Below the pieces are notes generated by a model. It saw only the letters and a list, made by a program, of their open reading frames with translations. It ran no database searches and had not been told where the DNA came from. A program made the position numbers and the translations under genes. 64,000 bases of DNA from Narthecium ossifragum (taxonomy: Eukaryota; Streptophyta; Magnoliopsida; Dioscoreales; Nartheciaceae), in the NCBI GenBank assembly GCA_963920575.1, contig OY986972.1:3737115-3801114 (forward strand). The letters are read 5' to 3'. Shown one piece after another: positions 32,595 to 44,344 of the stretch (position 1 is the stretch's first letter; every line of letters starts with the position of its first letter).

Positions 32595-34994
32595 TGTCGC
32601 ACCCCGACCCGCGAAAGCCCAACCGGACCGGGCGACGCGAACCGGAACCTAACGAAACGCGGAAAACAAAGCTGGCGAGGGTTCCCTCTAACCTATTGGT
32701 CTCCCTAACAATTCACCAAAGCACCCTCAATTTAAAAACAATAATTTAATAAGCCTCGAACCACAGATTACAAACCCAAGTGAATTTAATATACATATCC
32801 TCGGAGAGGGAGAGATCCAAATACAACATTACTCCCGTTGGAGACTATCTAACATAGGTATAAAAGCAGTAAAGATCGCCACCTCTCAAAGTCCACCGGG
32901 CGCCGCCGCACCGCCGACCAACTGCCCGGTAGGGGCCACAGAAGAAGTATTGACGCCTGCACCTGCAAAACGCAGCCCGGGTAGGAGTGAGCACTAAGCT
33001 CAGTAGGGTTCTACACTACGACACACAGAAGGAAGAGGGAAACGCAACAGTGTCGCCCTCAAGTAGAACCTGGGTGTATACAGGGGTCCCATAACCCCAC
33101 CGCGTGCCCCTGAGGCCCACGATCATGGTCTTTCAGCCGGGCTGGTCACATGTCAGGTCACACTCAGTAGCAGGAAACAACACTGTTGACTCTCAACAGG
33201 ACACAGAACACTGTTTGGTGGAAGAGACACCACTGAGTAGGCAACTCCTCTACTCAAGAGTTTAAGAACACCGGACACCGGCTACACCTCAGATCCGACT
33301 CGAGGCTGACACGACCTCTACAATCATCAAGCAGCAAGTGCACCAGTCATCTAGGCCTATCATCAAGTTTGATTGGGCACTACAATTCAAACCAGGTCCA
33401 AACTACCCAACCCCGGTCCTAGGGCTAAGTTCGAGCTTCCAGCCTCGGGACGGCGACCCACAGATCACCCACGCCCTAACCAATGCAACTAATGCACAAA
33501 ACAACAATGCATGCTATGACATACACAAACAGGAGATAGTCATGCAACAGTATGATAAGGCATCATATAAGTCAACCGGATCGTTGCAGCGGTACTACCA
33601 ACCGCTGCCAACCGATCCGCAGCGGGTCCCGGCATTATGACGGTACCGCGACCGTCAACCGCGGACTCCTGCGACGGGAAGCAACCCCGAAAACCGCTCA
33701 TGAACAGTAAAATATAATATTATAATCCGGCATATAATATTATACTTAAAACACCAAAAGTTCTCTACTAGAGGCTATTTGACCCCGTCGATCGGAGGTC
33801 CAAACGACGTCGGATTCGAGATCCAACTTAGCCACCAGTAGATCTACATACCAGGATCAACATATCCAAAATGCATAATCATCCAACGGTTGGATTAACG
33901 GAAAAACACTAATCCAAACAGCTAATCAAACTAACTTACCAATTAATTGCTGCAATACAGCCCTCCAGTAATCAACTCATAACTAATCGTACAAAAATCA
34001 GATAATTATGAAATCACTTGGGTTAGAGAGTAGATTCAAAGATCTATAACTCTTATGTTCATCACAACCCAATATCATGTACGTACCGGCCGGAAAACTC
34101 GCCGCAAGCCGGCTGTTCTTCAAGAACAACAGAAACCGGAAAATCCGAGATTAATCATGCATAAATTCTACAACACCAAGATCAACAAGATCCAACGGCT
34201 AGATAAGGAGAAACCCACTAAAGAACACTTGTAGGTAGATGAACCTACCGAAGAACGCTAAACCCAGTTGATCCCCGCAAACCAGACTCCAACAACACTC
34301 CAAACCACACCAGGGGCCTTCCTCTCGTTGCCACGGATCCAACAAGCCTTAGAACACCCAAAATGATGGCCGAAGGAGGAAGAAAGGAAGAACGGAAGGT
34401 GGCTGCCGGAAAAACAGGGGAAGAGAACCGTCGGGGGAGAAGAAAAGAGGAAGGAAGAAGGAGGAGAAAAGGAGGAAAGGGGGAGGGGACAGCCGGAAAA
34501 GAGGGGAGAAAGGTGAAGGAGGGGAGGGAAAGTCCTCCCCTTCTGACAAGAGAGAGCGACGACCAATGGCGGCAGTCCTCGCGAAGCAGAAAAAGCCACC
34601 GACGCGAGTCCGATCGATCGCTCCAAGGAGCGATCGATCGCTCGCGGAAGTCCGGATCGATCCAACACCAAGTCGGATCGATCCGAGACAGGCTGGATCG
34701 ATCCATAACACTTGGATCATTCCGAACGGGCCAAAAACCCACGCACGAGTCCGATCGATCGCTCCTAGAAGCGATCGATAGCTCAAGGGCCGTAAGCTGC
34801 CCGAAAGCAAGCTTCAGCGCGCCCGAGCTGCGATCTTCCGATCCCGGGTCCACCTAACCATTCTAATCAAGCACTAACACAAACAAGGCCTGTGTGTGCA
34901 CACGCGGGTGTGAAACAAATCAACAAGGCGCAATTTACCAAATTTCCATTGCGATCTACAACGAGCCACAGGGGTAGAGGGACAGGTCCTCACA
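32595..34994. repeat. Solo LTR, 2400 bp, family TGTCGC
   Basis: Starts TGTCGCACCCCGACCC and ends GACAGGTCCTCACA, with the perfect 5-bp duplication GAGGG on both sides (32590-32594, 34995-34999). The same family occurs at 57172-59323. The LTR contains GATCGATC motifs at 34610-34780 and a purine-rich stretch at 34360-34550. Frames across it are not conserved between the two copies and are ignored. Confidence 0.93.
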
Positions 34995-35939
34995 GAGGGT
35001 TTGGGTGGAGTTCGTCGGTGTCGATGGAGAAGGTGTTGGAGGCGGAGTAGGTTGGAAAGCGGTCGGGAGTGAGGAGTAGAGGAGCAGGGGAGACGCCGAG
35101 CAGTTGCCAGATCTGGTCGGAGGATGGCCGGAGACGGGTCAGAAGGACCTCCAATATCCGGATCTGGGGCCGGATAGGGACGAAGAGGCAGGAGGCGGCG
35201 GTGTGCAGTGGGGGCGGTGCCAGAGCTGATGGAGAAGACGAGCTGCTCGTCGAGGGTGGCGGTGGATCGTCGAATCGGGCCGGGGTATGGTCGGAGAAAG
35301 GTCATAGGGTGATGGGGACGTCGGATCTGGTGCTGGATGGCGTTGGAGACGTCGGAAGCGGCGGCGTTGGGTGGAGGCGGCGCTGGATACGACAGAGGAG
35401 AGAAGCTCACCGAGGAAGCAGGGCAGGAGGACGCTGGATCGACAGAAGAAAGCCGGGAAGGCGTCGATGGCTAGAGGAGAGAAGCTCGCCGAGGAAGGAA
35501 GCCGGGACGGCGTCGTGGCGTCGTCAGGGAAGGAGGAACCTTCGGGGGCTGCCGGAGACGCGACGGGATCGGCAGACGAGCCGTGGGCCGGCCGGAGGAG
35601 AGAGGAGATCGGCGGGAAGGGGGTGGTCGCCGGAGGGGGTGGCCGACGGAGCAGGTGAGGTTTGTTTTGCCGGAGGAGAGAAGAGAGAGAGGAGAGAAGA
35701 GAGGGCTGGAATAAAAAAGGAAAATATGACAAGGGTATTATTGTCTTTTTGAGGTGATTTGGGGTTATTCATCTAAAAAAGATGAGTACATGGATTTTGA
35801 CAAGGGCCATGGGGTCTTGGATAAGGAGGGGGCTAGATTTGGGGATTTGGGCTCCCGATGTGGATGGAGGTCGGGAAGCGACGGCAACGGCGACACCTAG
35901 GGGTTTGTTGCCTCTTTGATCGGGGAAGACGAAGTGAGC

Positions 35940-36440
35940 TCGTTTTCATTTTCGGTCATTGGGTTATTAATGTTTAAAATTAGGGAAAATCTTGAAAATT
36001 AGGGAAAAATCAGGGGAAAATAATGGAAAATGCATAAACGATGAAAATGAATTTAAAAAGATGAAAACGCATTTAAACGGATGAAAATGAACTAAAAAAA
36101 ACATGAAAATACAGGAAAGATGAAAATGAATTTAGAAAGATGAAAATGAATTAAAAAAGATGAAAATGAATTTAGAAAGATGAAAATGAATTTAGAAAGA
36201 TGAAAATGAATTTAAAAAGATGAAAATGCAGGAAAGATGAAAATGAATTTAGAAAAATGCTAATGTATTTAAAAAGATGAAAATGAATTTAGAAATATGA
36301 AAATGCAGGAAAGATGAAAATGCATTTTGAAAGATGAAAATGAATTTAAAAAGATGAAATGAATTTAAAAAGATGAAAATGCGGGAAAAATGAAAATGAA
36401 TTTAAAAAGATGAAAATAGAGTTAAAAAGATAAAAATGCA
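35940..36440. repeat. AT-rich minisatellite, GATGAAAATGAATTTA units
   Basis: About twenty units of 18-22 bp with the consensus AAAAGATGAAAATGAATTTA, some replaced by GATGAAAATGCAGGAAA. Confidence 0.92.
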
Positions 36441-37365
36441 TTTTTGTCAATTTTTCAAATTTTATGTACAATTTTGATGCGTAAATTGTATTTTGATCAA
36501 AAAATTTCACGGCTCTATAGCTCTTGGCTCAAATTTGGGTTCAAATCTGGATTGCCGGATCTGGGCCTGATCGGATTAACCTTCCATATCACGTCAGAAC
36601 CAATATGGTGGAGTATATCGAGTCTGATCGGATTTGTTCTGGCTAGAGTGCTTGGATCAACTCAAATCTTGATCGGAAGGCTGAGATCTATTCGATCCGG
36701 ATCGAGTGGTTGAAGATGGTAGAAGGTTGGTCGGACAGTGGGGAATTGCCGGAGGCCGATCGCCGGCAAGGAGGGACGTCCGGTCGTCGGCGTCAGTGGG
36801 GATGTGATCGTGATGGCATGAGGACTTGATCCCCTGAGTTAAATCGCCGGTGGTGCAGCCGTAGGCGATGGATCTAAGGTGGCGGCGCCGGCAGGTCTTG
36901 AAGGTAGGAAGGTGGACGTCATCGCCGAATCTGAGACAGAGATGAAGAAGAAGAGATCGGGAGGGTTAGGGGGTTCCGGATCTAACTATTGTGGAGAACG
37001 GCGAGGCCAGTGGCGGCGCCAGGTTGCAGCAGGGGAGCTTGAGGAGGTGGAGGCGAGGACAACGGAGGCGTCGGCGTCGGAGGCAGGAGCTCGGGGGTGG
37101 GGTTCGTGGGTGAGGACGATCGTCGGGGTCCTGGGCGACGCGGGACGAGGTCGGGGGGCGCCGGAGCTCGTTGACGGTCGCCGGAGAAGAGAGGGGAGAG
37201 AGGAGAGAGAAAAGCACGGGAGAAAAAGGGAAAAAAATATGAAAGGGCATTTTCATCTTTTTTGTGTGTTTTGGGCTTATTAACCAAAAAAGTGGGTAAG
37301 GGGTTTTTGACAAATAGCGTGGGGTGTTAGACAAAGAGCTGACGAGATTTGGAGTTTTGGACTAA

Positions 37366-38240
37366 TACGCTCTCACAATGGTAGCCTATCCAGAGGAAAG
37401 AGCTCTCACAATGAGAGAGAGAATTGCATAGAAGTTGTTCCTGTTTTTGAATTTGTTATACTTTTGGTTCCTTGCTTGTCACTTCGCACTCCAGGCAAAT
37501 GGAGTATCAGTGATTAGTGATGTGGGGCATGCAAACAAATGCCTAAAGCTAATAAAAATCAGAAAAATTCAACAAATCAACAATTAAAAAATGAGTGAGC
37601 TAATCAAATAGAAGCACTAGAGGCAAACATCAAGTCTATGTGTAGACAATATGCCTCAATGTGAAGAGAATGACTCAGATTGTTGAAAGCTGGGAAGCTT
37701 CCTTTGAATAGCCTTCACTCAAGATTTATCGTTGATGGGGCATAACTAGCCTCAAATATTATTCTGTAGCCATTAGATGTTAGGGATAAGAGATACAGAT
37801 ACCAGTTAATATACAACCAATACTATTTTAAATCAGATAAGAAGTTCTGAAAGATGTTAACAATTTTTATCCACCATTATTTGGAACTCAACTTCGTGAA
37901 TGAGCTTATTTATTTGATGATCTAATCAAGAATCCACGCTGTTGGGTCTCTGAGTGCCGATATGATCAGAAAATCTGATGCAGAAGCTTGAGCCAAGATC
38001 AGATATGACAATCTGCTGCCAAAATTAGGTATGAAATTGTTCTAGAATTTGATTTGGGATTAGGATACAAAATTCTAGCACAAAAATCAGACTTGAAGCC
38101 TGATTTTGTCAATCAAAAAGTAAGCTGAAATGCTTTACGAGTAAAGACAATTGTAGCCCCTAGCATGATGCCTAATGCTCATGCCTAAAAAGATCTTGCA
38201 CGAGTGAGCGAGATGAACCTCAAATTGGGACCCCTGCCTT
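37366..38240. other. No gene recognised
   Basis: AT-rich sequence with GCTCTCACAATG repeated at its left edge. No domain-bearing frame, and no clear repeat ends. Confidence 0.4.
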
Positions 38241-38329
38241 CACTCGTCGAACAAGGTCGATCTCGCTCGAGCTGGCTCTTTGGTTTGGAGCATGCTCGAA
38301 TTCAAATTTTGATTTGCTCGAGCCAAAAT

Positions 38330-38460
38330 TAATCGCCACAACGTCTCTGACCAAGTATTCTCAAAGTTTGAGACAGCATACTTGTTAACTGTTTTCCATA
38401 CATCGAAGCATGAGTTACAGCTTGCATCCATGCATTCTCAAAGAACTCAACATGATTAGT
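38330..38460 (+). repeat. NLR upstream fragment, copy E
   Basis: CAGCATACTTGTTAACT, ACATCGAAGCATGAG and ACAGCTTGCAT are shared with 32035-32095 and 49425-49460. A short relic of the same upstream block. Confidence 0.6.
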
Positions 38461-39039
38461 TTAAGCATCGGTACTCATGACATGAAGTTCATGTGCCAAG
38501 AGATCACTTGCTCCGTTGTTGCGGATTAAATAACGTGTTCCTGTCACAAATGACTCTAAATACATAAGAAATTTTACTAAATAAGTATAACACACCTTCA
38601 AACCTTACTGTTCATTCAGTAGTTGCCCTATGAATACCATAATACATGTTTAATGATTGCCTACCGAACAATGTAGTATAGTGTTTGGTGGGCAATCACC
38701 GAATTATACATCTCGGTGGTTGTCCACCGAGCATGTAATTTTCACATCAAGATCTTAAATTCTTAACTGATGACTTCTTACTTTTTGGGTTTTTAACAAT
38801 TCCTTGTCAATTTGAACGTGCCCATTTTATAAATGTGAATTGGTGTTTTCTGCAAGATTTTAGTTGTAGGACAGATAGATCGGACGGTCCACAGCTGCTC
38901 AGCCCCCTTAAGACCCCCCCATCCACTGTGACCACTCTCTCCCGTGCCCTAGCCTCCCTCGCCCGCGCCGGCCTCCCTCGACCTCGCCCGTCCCCGTCCG
39001 CCCACGACCTCGCCCGTCCCCGTCCACCCGCCGACCAGC
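38461..39039. other. Intergenic, with C-rich segment next to a solo LTR
   Basis: AT-rich, then a C-rich stretch at 38930-39040 with CTCGCCCGTCCCCGTCC repeated. This could be the 5' exon or promoter of a lost gene, but no protein is recognised. Confidence 0.4.
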
Positions 39040-39044
39040 CTCTG

Positions 39045-40358
39045 TGATACGAGTCGATCCGACTCGACCAACTGGATCCGAACCCAAAAGAGGAACCAAA
39101 CTGGTTCAGCCTCTTTCCTAATTTGACTTGGACTTCCCTAGTTCAAACTAGAGAATTTAATTAGGATTTATTATTATTCTTTATTTGAATCCTAGTTGAT
39201 TGTTAGGAATTAATTAAGAGTCCCTTTGAGTTAGGAAGTTGAGTTGAGTCAGAAACCTTATTACTTGCTAATTAAGCAAGGGGGTTTTCTAGTGGATTAG
39301 GACTCTGTCAAGGTCTCTATAAAAGGACCTTAGTAGTTTTGTATTAGGTTATGAAAGCATGAGATGAATGATTAAAAATAGTTGATAGATTATCATAGGA
39401 GTAGAATATCATAGGAGTAGAGATAATATAGCTTCCATCAGATATCTACCATAGATCCACCTTCTTTCCCGTCGGTCATCTTCTCCGCAGCCGGCATCGC
39501 CTTCACCTTCAATTTCCTTCTCCCCGTCACTTTCTCTCTCCGCCACGTCAGCGACCCCATCGACACGTCACCGCCACGTCATCACTATTCATCATCTCCT
39601 TCCTCTATCCCGAAACCCTAGCCAAGCTTCACCGCCGTTCCCTCTCCGGCCACCCCCGTCGCCAACCAAGGCCACCATTCTCTTCCCCAAGCCCCCACGA
39701 CTCCGGAAAACCCCTTCACCGCCCCGTTCGTCTTCTCCGGCATCTTCCCCGGCAAACACCACCTCCAAGCTCCGCCGCCATCAACCCAGATCCACCTCGA
39801 TCTCACCCGAAAACCTCCCAGATCCTTCCTAAGCACCTCACGACCCTTTCCCGACTATCTTACCGACGTCCCAAGCCTCTGCCGAGCTACCCGTCGTCCC
39901 CGACGCCGGTTAACCCAAACCGCCGCCGACTACCTCTCCAGATCCCGTCGATCTAGCCACCCTCCGACCAATCCACTCCGGTGGATCTCTTCCCCATCAC
40001 CCCGCGACCTTCCCTGCCACGATCCCGACCGCCGCCTCCGTCCCAACGCCGGCGATCCAATCCGGCGACTTCTCAACCATCGGATCCCCCAACCAACCCT
40101 TGACCAATTTGGCTCAACCAATTCTAACCTGATTCAACCTAACCAACTGACTCAGCCACATCCATCCAATTGGTCAACCTGATCCAGATCACTTCAGACT
40201 TGACCCAGTCAAGTCCCATCCAATCAGGCTTAGCCAGATCCGATCCAGCTAGCCAAATCAGCCAATTGGACTCAAATCAAGTCCGATAAGGCCGATTCTG
40301 ATCGATTGGAGCAGTAGAGACCCATTACGAGAGGATCACGAGTATACCGCTCGTAACA
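39045..40358 (+). repeat. Solo LTR, 1314 bp
   Basis: Ends TGATACGAG...CTCGTAACA, flanked by the perfect duplication CTCTG (39040-39044, 40359-40363). A TATA-like CTATAAAAGG lies at about 39318, followed by a CT/C-rich leader-like stretch, as in a plant LTR promoter read on the plus strand. It is a different family from the TGTCGC LTRs. Confidence 0.92.
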
Positions 40359-40363
40359 CTCTG

Positions 40364-41381
40364 GCACCGTATGCGAATGGAGGTTTTGCGGATTACACTA
40401 TGGTTTGAAAGAAAAGGAGATGAAGGTGGAGAAGAAGGAGAGCTAGCTTGCTAAGAACCCTCATGTTCCATATCTCCTGTTTTGATTTGTTTTTTCAGTA
40501 GAGAGTGCTACATAGGAAGTCTGGATATGGTTTTATTGGGCTTTCTTGCAAGATTGATCTGTTGTGTTCTATGTTAGAAATAGCATAATCTGATATATCC
40601 AATGCTTTTCACCGCAGATTATGACTTGAGAATCCTCAGATAATCACAAAATGTAAGCATAATTTTCACCTGTCGTGCATTCTTGAATGGATGGAGAGAA
40701 GTTCTCTACATGTACATCAGTCCATTTGTATGCAATATTAATGTGCTTTAGTTTCTCTTGTTCTACTCGTTATTGTTAGGATGCACTCTTTCGACAGTGA
40801 AGGTAAAGGTTGTAGACCTGCTTAATTTACTCAGTTGAGCCCTGTTTAGGTTTCATTTGGTTTTTTTTGAGAAATTTGAATACAAAATCAAAGATGGGTT
40901 TAGCTAAGACAGATTTTCACATCCTTTATGTTATCAGGTTTTAGCAGCAGCAACAAAGACCATTAAAAAAAGGACTTCTTAGATTTCTGGTGCAGCGAAG
41001 GCAACACAGCAGCAACAACACTGATCCTCATGAAGCCTATTTCAAGCATCTTTTCTGCTTTGGAGTAGTTACCTGCCTCTCTTGATCACAAGACCATGAA
41101 ACATAGCAGGTGAATTGTAAGCCTAAGTTGATTCTACATATTGTATTTAGGTAGAATTATGGAATGAAGGATGACAGTGAAAACAGTTGTACAAAAAGGG
41201 TGACTCTAAAAACTAGATTACACTAGTGCATGTGACCAACCTGTTTAATGCTGGTAGTAATTGCGTGTTAGTTGCTTTATTGTGTTCAAACAAATTGTAT
41301 CAGGTATTCGACTGAACTCTTGTATGTGTTGATAAGTTGGATTTTGACATTTAAACAAAGTTTCAGGTATAGTCATGCTTG
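40364..41381. other. Intergenic, no gene recognised
   Basis: Mixed AT-rich sequence. A GAAGGTGGAGAAGAAGGAGAG stretch at the left could be the other half of the exon-like sequence interrupted by the solo LTR. No conserved frame. Confidence 0.4.
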
Positions 41382-41397
41382 TGTTCAAACAAATGAT

Positions 41398-44328
41398 TTT
41401 TTTTTTTTTTGATGAGATAAGCCAAATGGCTAAGTATTCACAAAAGAGAGCTACAGGACTATGAGCTCAATGAACCGTCAAACAAACCAGTTCCAGACTC
41501 GCATGACCAAGCAAAAACTGACCCCTTCCTACGACACGCTCGAGCAACACCATCGGCTCTCGCGTTACAATCTCTAGAGATATGAAGGAACAAAACAGAG
41601 TCGAAGAGAAGAACATGTAGCCAATTGTTCTTCGCAATACCTTCTAGATCGGGAGGCCAACCCCTCAAACCATTCAAAATACATACTGCTGAGAGAGAGT
41701 CAGACTCTGAAATCAGATTCTTGAGACCAAGGAACTTAGCTCGCTTCATAGCTTCCAACAAGGCTTCCATTTCTGCATGTAAAACAGAGCCTGCAACAAT
41801 AGGACTTGCCCAAGCCCAAGCTTCCTTCCTGTCACTTGTAAGACCAACAATGCCTACCGCTGCAGAATTCGACGAAGGATCCACAGACGCATCCGTTTGA
41901 ATTACCCAGGATCCATCCGGAGATGGTGGTCTAGACGCCTGCGCTGGCGAGCATTATTTCGTATGACCATGGAACTCGTTCGCCAATCTCATAATCCTGC
42001 AAGCAATGACATCAACCGAGTCGCCCTTCTCACCAAAAACTATGGCATTTCGATCTTTCCACATCTGCCAAATGCCATAAGCAAGGACTGTCTTGATTCT
42101 CTTGGAACCATTTCCAACTAAGGCACCAATGAATTCATCAAGGTTCCTTAGGGGAAGGCTTATATTCTCTTTTCTTGCAATTAAAGAGAAGACCTTGAAA
42201 ATGAACTCACAACCAAAAATGGCATGCTCAACAGTTTCAGATTCCTTCCTGCATCTTGGGCACTCCCTATCTGAGGTAAGCCGCAACCGCCAAAGTGTAT
42301 CACGAACGGGAAGCTTGCGGTGGAAGATCCTCCATAAGAAATGCCTGATTCTTGGGCCGGCTGGGAATCTCCAAATGCTCGACCACAGTTCATCTTCTTC
42401 AGTTCTGAAATGGGGAATGGTTTCTTGAATCTGCATCAAATAGGTAGATGCTGAGCCAACCCGGCCCGAACTGTGGAAGGGCCAGCGGCTGCAATCCCTG
42501 TGGCCAATACTCTGCTCTAGGATGAGATCAACCAGGGAAGGATGGAAAGAGTCTCTCAGAGCTTCAATGTCCCAAGTGCCATTGCTAACAAGAGCTTCAA
42601 CTTCAAGGCAACCTAACCCATTATAGACGTTGAACATGGTTGGCCATTGAGCTAAAGGAATATTCGTGATCCAAGCATCACAAACAAGATTGAGCTCGCT
42701 ATTAATGCCTGGCTTCCAAACAAGCCATTTCCTTAGAGAATCTGCAGCAAAACAAAAATTCTTCCAGTGATTAGAGACTAATCCAAATCCGCTGTTGAAA
42801 GGAAGATGTCCACGCAGCTGATACTTGGCAGTTGCTAGCTCATTCCAAATGTTGGTTCCTGGATCAAGAAAGGTGGCTGCTCGTTTGGCCTTGAGAGCGA
42901 TTTGCCACGAACATAGATCCTTAACTCCCAAACCTCCTACCTCCTTTGGAGTACAGACATTCTTCCAGGCTAAGTTGCATAAACCAGACTTGCGATCTCT
43001 CCAAAGGAAATCCCTGCAAATGCAATCAATTTTCTTTATAACTCCCAACAGAACATGAGACGTAGTCATGACAAAAGTAGGAATTGCATACAAAACTGAT
43101 TTCAAGAGGGTCAGTCTTCCTGGATCAGAGATGAGGTTTCCTTGCCATGAGAGCACCCGGCTAACGAGCTTATCCAGTAGCGGGGAGCAATCAGCCGCTG
43201 ATAGCCTTCCTGCACAGAGTGGGGCTCCTAGGTACGTCCAAAGGCCTTTCGCCTCTGCAAGCCCATGGATGTAACACACGGTAGACTTCCTTTCATCTGA
43301 AACAGTAGGAGAGAAGCGCACACTTGATTTGGAAACGTTCATCTCCAAACCTGAGAGCAACTTGAACTTGAGCATGGAGTCCTTCACTTTTCTAGCTTCT
43401 AGGCAAGAGGCTTCGGAGAAGATAAGGGAATCGTCGGCGTAGAGGAGATGAGAAACAGAGAAGGAAGAGCCTCTGAAATGCAAGCCCTTGAGCCCAACCA
43501 GTGGGTTCTTCAAGATCCTGGAAAGAACTTCCTGCACCACAAGGAAAAGATAAGATGAACGGGGGTCTCCTTGTCTTATGCCGAATCTAGAGTTGAATTG
43601 GCCATGGATCTTTCCGTTCACAATAACAGAGAATCGCGGACTGGTAACACATGCCATGACTAGGGCAACCCATCTCAACCGGAAGCCCATAGCAATAAGG
43701 ACCTTCTCTAAAAAACACCACCTCACCCGATCATATGCTGCCTTTAGATCAACCTTCAAAACCATTAAGCTATTGGACTTGGGAGCTATCCTCATGGAGT
43801 GAAAGACCTCTTTAGCTGGGACGATGTTGTCGTGTATACATCTGCCTGCGAGGAAAGCAGACTGCTCTGGTCCAATGAGACTGCAAAGAACAATCTTCAT
43901 GCGCTTGGCAAGAATTATTGTGATCACCTTGTACCCCGTGTTACAGAGACTAATAGGCCTTTAGTCTTTCACCACTTGGGGAAACTTGCGTTTAGGAACT
44001 AAAGAGATAAAGGTTTCATTCCAGCTTGGAGGGAGTTGAGCTGTTCTGAAGAACTTTCTAATGATGTCGACAAAATCCCCACCAACTATGTCCCAGTGAG
44101 AGAGGAAGAACTCAACTGGGATGCCATCGGGACCAGGGCATTTGTTTTTGCCCACGCTTTGAAGAGCTGCTCTAATGTCGTCCTCTGTAACCTCCGAAAC
44201 CAGAACAGAGTGAAGGTCTTCATTGAGAGAAGGTGGTTCGGGTAGTTCAAGGTTGAGTCTAGTGTTATCTCCAGTCCAAAGTTTAGAGAAGTAACTGACA
44301 AAGGTTGCACCAATAGTGTCCTGATCCC
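41398..44328 (-). mobile_element. 5'-truncated L1-type LINE, second copy
   Basis: Flanked by the 16-bp duplication TGTTCAAACAAATGAT (41382-41397, 44329-44344). The poly-A tail appears as a T run at the left edge. It is longer than the LINE at 25.4 kb and includes the whole RT. Sequence style differs, so it belongs to another L1 subfamily. Confidence 0.93.
41459..44328 (-). pseudogene. L1 ORF2: RT, zf-RVT, RNase H with two in-frame stops
   Basis: The order on the minus strand is a pre-RT linker (NKCPGPDGIPVEFF), an RT palm with VDLKAAYDRVRW, GIRQGD and the catalytic YADD, thumb, zinc-binding region (GPRIRHFLWRIFHRKLPVRD, CPRC..ETVEH..F.C) and RNase H (TDAS, HAEMEAL, SESDS, ARADGVAR). The frame is the same throughout. 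It is broken by TAA after PQVVKD (near 43958) and TAA after HGHTK (near 41951). The endonuclease is missing through 5' truncation. No upstream promoter remains. Confidence 0.9.
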
Positions 44329-44344
44329 TGTTCAAACAAATGAT

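Larger units (their letters stand above)
32270..37365. mobile_element. GC-rich repeat modules with related inverted/direct ends (possible non-autonomous DNA element)
   Basis: The right end (37190-37365: AAAGGGCATTTTCATC, GGGTTTTTGACAAA) is similar to 35690-35845 in direct orientation and to 32270-32360 in inverted orientation. Between lie purine-rich GC segments (CCGGAGAGGAG, GGCGTCG) and a solo LTR. This could be one or two MULE-like elements with long degenerate ends carrying captured GC-rich sequence. No transposase is seen and no target duplication was found. Confidence 0.3.

Noticed and set aside
34245..35752. Frames of 130-230 codons around 34.2-35.7 kb
   Set aside because: They lie in a solo LTR or its GC-rich flank, are not conserved in the sister LTR at 57-59 kb, and are compositionally biased.
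41210..41240. CACTAGTGCATG as the missing 3' end of the 47-kb Helitron relative
   Set aside because: No GC hairpin precedes the CTAG and it lies beyond an independent LINE insertion.
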